Origin: a bacterium | Lineage (GTDB): Bacteria; JAMCPX01 | Assembly (NCBI GenBank): GCA_021787655.1 | Contig: JAJYLM010000029.1 | Location: 1-18,449 of the forward strand | DNA: 18,449 nucleotides | Direction of reading: 5' to 3' | In this document: piece after piece, positions 16,185-18,449 of the stretch | Layout: each line of letters opens with the position of its first letter | How positions within the stretch are numbered: position 1 is the first letter of the stretch | Notes under the pieces: model-generated | The model's input: only the letters and a program-made list of their open reading frames with translations | Databases searched by the model: none | What the model was told of the DNA's origin: nothing | Translations under genes and position numbers: made by a program

Positions 16185-17811
16185 GCCTTTTCCGTATCGG
16201 CTGGGGGATAGGGATATTAAGGTCGATCAGCCGTGCTTCGTATTTTCTGAATGATTCAAAATGCCTGGATGTTTTTACCAGCGTGTTGATCACGTCTCTC
16301 ATGGATGCTTCCATTTCTTTGCGATACGCTTCCTTGCTGTCGAGCAGGGCCTCATAACTTCGGATCAGACGGTGATGGACGGGCCGGCATATGGCCCGGT
16401 AAAATATGAACCTCCCGGTTACCGTTGACTGGAAGTTTTCCTCGAGAATAGCCTGTTCCACGTCCTTCAGATTGATCGCATCAACGATCTCGACCGGGAA
16501 TTCGTCGCTGCCGAGTTTTTTGAGGATACTGCTGAATTCTTCTATCTTTTCCTCGATGTGCGTATCAGCATCGTTACTCGAAGGTGCATCGATATAGTAA
16601 ACAACGATATCGATGTCCGATCCCTTTTCTGCCATTCCAAACAGCGTCGAACCGACAAGATCAAACGCAATGGGAGTTCCCTTTTCCTCCATCATCAAGG
16701 CAACTTTCTTCAGGAATTTTATCCGTTCGTTTGTTTCACGGGATTCGTAATGACGGAAAAAATGCTTCACAGCGTTGAAAAGCTTTATCTCCTCGACATG
16801 AGTTACAGGAACGGCGCGGGACAGTTTATCGTGAACATTGTGCTGGAGGTCTTTATACCGCGGTTCGTCGAGGACCACCTGTTTTAGTTTATTGCCGTCG
16901 GGTATGAAATCCACAATGTCGTAGGGCCTGTATTCTTCAACACGTTTCAGGACAACCTTCTGAACGGTTTTGTTCTCTATCGATATCTTGGCGTAGTATC
17001 CACCGTCCATAAACTTTCCCTCGATGGTTTCGACGGCCCCGAAGTTCGACGAATTGATGAAAAATGTCTTATTGTCATAGATGCAGCCGAAGTCCTCATG
17101 AATATGGCCGCTCAGTACGACGAGAGGGGAGGATTCTTCTATTGCCCGTGCGATGCCGAGGCTTCCGATGGAACCGAACGATGCTATATGGTCCAGGTGG
17201 CCGTATGGGGGCTGATGACACACCAGTATGTCGGGCTTTGCCTGCGAAAAGAAATCGTACGGCTCTGAAGAGCTGTTCGACTCTATAAATTTAACCATAC
17301 CCTGTTCGGGTATACCGGCTGTTCTCATATTTGCCCCGCCGTAACCTGCTATCTTCAGTCCGTCAATCTCTATGACCTTTTTGTGGATCTGTCTTTCCGA
17401 AAGTGCGGTCGATGACAGATCCATGTCGTAGTTTCCGGGCAGGACGATGATGGGCGCCTTTCTTACCATGGAAAACAGGGTTTCCATCTTCTTGTATTTT
17501 TCTTTCATGACGCTCAGTGCCCTGTCTGACAGCTTGAGGAATTCTTCAGCCTTGCTTCTGACCGCCTCCGGCAGTCCGTCGCCCAGGCGTGAGCGCACGT
17601 AGTCTTCTATGGCCATACCGGGTGCCTCTTTTTGCCGCATCAGATGAAACATCTCCTGCAGCTCGAGGTATCTCATGCCCGTGGTAGGTGAATAAAAGGG
17701 TGAGTAAATAAGATCGCCGCTGACAATGTAGAGATCAGCAAACGTGACCTCCAGAAGTTTTTCCATATGGGCACGTGCACCGTGAACATCTGTTATATAA
17801 ATGATCTCCAT
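16156..17811 (-). CDS. Metallophosphoesterase fused to a nucleotidyltransferase domain
   Basis: A 551-residue, probably cytoplasmic, two-enzyme fusion. Residues 1-275 are a calcineurin-like phosphoesterase with the full metal-binding set: Asp8/His10 (DVHG), Asp33 (SGDL), Asn127 (GNYD), His199 (CHQPP) and His236/His238 (GHIH). Residues 90-115 are an inserted helical stretch. Residues about 345-450 form a polymerase-beta-type nucleotidyltransferase: GSTLFGMAEKGSDIDIVV, with Gly387-Ser388, Asp399 and Asp401, and a third acidic residue at Glu441 or Asp444. A basic helical C terminus (470-551) follows. Both active sites look intact. The substrate is unknown; a coupled pair that adds and removes a nucleotide group is an inference only. 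The ATG at 17811 lies six bases after a good -10. Its 3' end overlaps the SNF2 gene tail to tail. Confidence 0.85.
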   Translation of the reverse strand: MEIIYITDVHGARAHMEKLLEVTFADLYIVSGDLIYSPFYSPTTGMRYLELQEMFHLMRQKEAPGMAIEDYVRSRLGDGLPEAVRSKAEEFLKLSDRALSVMKEKYKKMETLFSMVRKAPIIVLPGNYDMDLSSTALSERQIHKKVIEIDGLKIAGYGGANMRTAGIPEQGMVKFIESNSSSEPYDFFSQAKPDILVCHQPPYGHLDHIASFGSIGSLGIARAIEESSPLVVLSGHIHEDFGCIYDNKTFFINSSNFGAVETIEGKFMDGGYYAKISIENKTVQKVVLKRVEEYRPYDIVDFIPDGNKLKQVVLDEPRYKDLQHNVHDKLSRAVPVTHVEEIKLFNAVKHFFRHYESRETNERIKFLKKVALMMEEKGTPIAFDLVGSTLFGMAEKGSDIDIVVYYIDAPSSNDADTHIEEKIEEFSSILKKLGSDEFPVEIVDAINLKDVEQAILEENFQSTVTGRFIFYRAICRPVHHRLIRSYEALLDSKEAYRKEMEASMRDVINTLVKTSRHFESFRKYEARLIDLNIPIPQPIRKRLKQYFQMEE

Positions 17812-17817
17812 AATCCT

Positions 17818-17845
17818 AGTATAGGGGTATTCCCCAATAGTTCAA
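17818..17845 (-). promoter_or_regulatory. Predicted promoter of the phosphoesterase-nucleotidyltransferase gene
   Basis: On the minus strand TTGAAC (17845-17840) is followed after 16 bases by TATACT (17823-17818). The spacer holds an inverted repeat GGGG-AATA-CCCC. The predicted transcript would begin at or next to the start codon. Confidence 0.5.
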
Positions 17846-17873
17846 GTATCTGTGGTTCTGAAAATAAGGTGCA

Positions 17874-17932
17874 TCGGTCGGCGTTCAGGGGCGTTCTCAT
17901 CCCACACAAAAATACGGAGAGGGTGGGATTCG
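17874..17932. repeat. Displaced copy of the tRNA-Ser 3' tail and downstream flank
   Basis: Two blocks here recur at 18026-18086 in the same order. The 23 bases at 17874-17896 are identical to 18026-18048. The 22 bases at 17911-17932 are identical to 18065-18086. The second block covers, on the minus strand, part of the T-loop, the T-stem and acceptor 3' strands, the discriminator and four bases beyond. The DNA between the blocks differs (14 versus 16 bases). The repeat period is about 153 bases. It looks like an attachment-site-like duplication or the relic of a second tRNA-Ser. Confidence 0.8.
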
Positions 17933-17993
17933 CCTTCAGTTTCGTCGCTGTGCAACCCCGCTCCTCAACTTCAGGTCCGGCCCCTTCACTGAC

Positions 17994-18012
17994 GCCGCCC
18001 CAGCGAGGCGGC
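17994..18012. other. GC-rich hairpin between the two tRNA-Ser 3' tails
   Basis: GCCGCC (17994-17999) and GGCGGC (18007-18012) form a perfect six-pair stem around CCAGCGA. There is no T-run on either side, so it is not a clear terminator. It lies in the non-coding stretch 17933-18025. Confidence 0.5.
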
Positions 18013-18068
18013 TCTTCCTCCCTATTCGGTCGGCGTTCAGGGGCGTTCGAATCCTTCAGGCAAGAATA

Positions 18069-18157
18069 CGGAGAGGGTGGGATTCGAACCCACGGTTCCG
18101 ATTGCTCGGAACACACGCTCTCCAGGCGTGCTCCTTCAACCACTCGGACACCTCTCC
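18069..18157 (-). tRNA. tRNA-Ser (anticodon GGA)
   Basis: An 89-base class II tRNA read on the minus strand. Acceptor strands GGAGAGG and CCTCTCC pair fully. The anticodon arm is CACGC-CTGGAGA-GCGTG, giving anticodon GGA, which reads UCC and UCU. The long variable arm TTCCGA-GCAA-TCGGAA is the serine hallmark. The T-arm is GTGGG-TTCGAAT-CCCAC. The discriminator is G, as serine tRNAs need. CCA is not encoded. No strong promoter lies in the 120 bases upstream; a good one precedes the displaced 5' half at 18286-18321, so the tRNA may be made from that longer transcript. Confidence 0.96.
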
Positions 18158-18195
18158 TTAATGGATCAATCGTTAAAGCTAATTTACCTGTTTAA

Positions 18196-18212
18196 ACTCT
18201 TTCTTAAAGAGT
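18196..18212. other. Short perfect hairpin upstream of tRNA-Ser
   Basis: ACTCTTT (18196-18202) and AAAGAGT (18206-18212) form a seven-pair stem with a CTT loop in an AT-rich stretch (18158-18240) that otherwise holds only TATACT-like boxes. Its role is unknown; it would lie in the tRNA leader if transcription starts at the upstream promoter. Confidence 0.45.
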
Positions 18213-18250
18213 ATATAAAACATAAATATAATACATGCTCGCTAAGCTCT

Positions 18251-18282
18251 TTCCGCTTCTAGCGGAACCCCGCCGAAGGCGG
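18251..18282. repeat. Tandem perfect hairpins abutting the tRNA-Ser 5' half
   Basis: TTCCGCT-TCT-AGCGGAA (18251-18267) is followed after two bases by CCGCC-GAA-GGCGG (18270-18282). Both have perfect stems and three-base loops, and the pair ends four bases from the tRNA fragment. This looks like a compact REP/MITE-like palindromic element; identity cannot be set from one copy. Confidence 0.6.
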
Positions 18283-18285
18283 TGG

Positions 18286-18324
18286 CCAGGCGTGCTCCTT
18301 CAACCACTCGGACACCTCTCCTTA
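18286..18324 (-). pseudogene. tRNA-Ser 5' half fragment
   Basis: These 39 bases are identical to 18122-18160: tRNA nucleotides 1-36 (acceptor 5' strand, D-arm, 5' side of the anticodon arm) plus three upstream bases. Identity stops inside the anticodon, after the second G of GGA. The 3' half is replaced by two GC-rich hairpins. The fragment keeps a well-placed promoter. Confidence 0.9.
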
Positions 18325-18334
18325 GGAGAAAAAA

Positions 18335-18363
18335 AAGATAGCATTGTTGCATGAAATATTCAA
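18335..18363 (-). promoter_or_regulatory. Predicted promoter driving the tRNA-Ser 5' half
   Basis: On the minus strand TTGAAT (18363-18358) is followed after exactly 17 bases by TATCTT (18340-18335). The start would fall about seven bases before the tRNA fragment, the geometry of a tRNA promoter. It may be the original tRNA-Ser promoter. Confidence 0.5.
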
Positions 18364-18379
18364 ATACTATATGAATATT
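18355..18379. promoter_or_regulatory. Inverted repeat, possible operator
   Basis: AATATTCA (18355-18362) and TGAATATT (18372-18379) are perfect 8-base arms with a 9-base spacer. The site covers the -35 box of the minus promoter and lies about 55 bases upstream of the plus-strand gene starting at 18435. Being AT-rich, it could be chance. Confidence 0.35.
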
Positions 18380-18434
18380 CTGTTCAACGTGCAATTCCCG
18401 AAAGACTATGCAATTAAATAAAACCGGAGGCACT

Positions 18435-18449
18435 ATGACAGAGTTCAAC
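18435..18449 (+). CDS. Start of a gene truncated by the window edge
   Basis: An ATG at 18435 follows GGAGG (18426-18430) with four bases between, an ideal ribosome binding site. Only five codons (MTEFN) are visible, so the product cannot be named. It runs away from the tRNA-Ser region and shares the AT-rich intergenic stretch 18325-18434 with it. Confidence 0.6.

Noticed and set aside
13452..17811. SNF2 helicase plus nucleotidyltransferase as a defence island
   Set aside because: No nuclease, toxin, restriction or phage-associated partner is present, the genes converge rather than form an operon, and base use is like the neighbours; evidence is too thin.
17767..18195. Open reading frame on the plus strand, and 17793-18143 on the minus, across the tRNA-Ser region
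   Set aside because: They run through the tRNA gene and its repeats, have no family-like sequence or ribosome binding site, and are typical translations of tRNA-Ser DNA.
18242..18448. Minus-strand open frame of 68 codons upstream of tRNA-Ser
   Set aside because: It reads through the promoter, the tRNA 5' half and the hairpins; no start signal and no protein-like composition.
1..18449. CRISPR arrays, insertion sequences, rRNA genes
   Set aside because: No regularly spaced repeats, transposase-like frames or rRNA segments were seen.

Overview
The window reads as chromosomal DNA of a Gram-negative, non-enteric bacterium of moderate GC content. It has an outer-membrane FadL-type porin with a signal peptide. 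It has System II (ResB/CcsA) cytochrome c maturation, a FadN-type beta-oxidation protein and a Fis-domain regulator beside dusB. This mix fits Desulfobacterota or Nitrospirota-like lineages. That placement is inference from gene content only; nothing in the sequence names the organism.

Layout. Positions 19-3754 (minus strand) hold a tightly packed run dusB -> receiver/Fis-HTH protein -> thiD -> SLC13/ArsB-type anion transporter. Junctions are one base or an ATGA overlap, so it is very probably one operon. Positions 3755-3934 are a divergent promoter region. Positions 3935-5945 (plus) hold a FadL/OmpP1-type outer-membrane protein overlapping a PAP2-type membrane phosphatase. Positions 6031-9683 (plus) hold a thiolase and a FadN-like 3-hydroxyacyl-CoA dehydrogenase/enoyl-CoA hydratase, behind an operator that matches the Bacillus FadR consensus, with a hairpin terminator after them. 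Positions 9850-13371 (plus) hold resB, ccsA and a protein with two HAD phosphatase domains. Positions 13452-16184 (plus) hold a SWIM-SNF2 helicase whose 3' end overlaps a convergent metallophosphoesterase-nucleotidyltransferase fusion (16156-17811, minus). Positions 17812-18434 hold an intact tRNA-Ser(GGA) flanked by a displaced 5' half and a displaced 3' tail of the same tRNA, with GC-rich hairpins. A new plus-strand gene starts at 18435 and runs off the window.

How it works together. FadL, thiolase and FadN form a fatty-acid uptake and beta-oxidation block; no acyl-CoA synthetase or acyl-CoA dehydrogenase lies in the window, so the pathway is incomplete here. ResB and CcsA together carry haem across the membrane and attach it to apocytochrome c. 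The dusB-Fis pairing recalls both the dusB-fis operon of enterics and the nifR3-ntrBC order of alphaproteobacteria, and is the most interesting evolutionary point. The tRNA-Ser debris cluster is the least explained structure. I see no CRISPR array, transposase, phage gene or obvious defence island.
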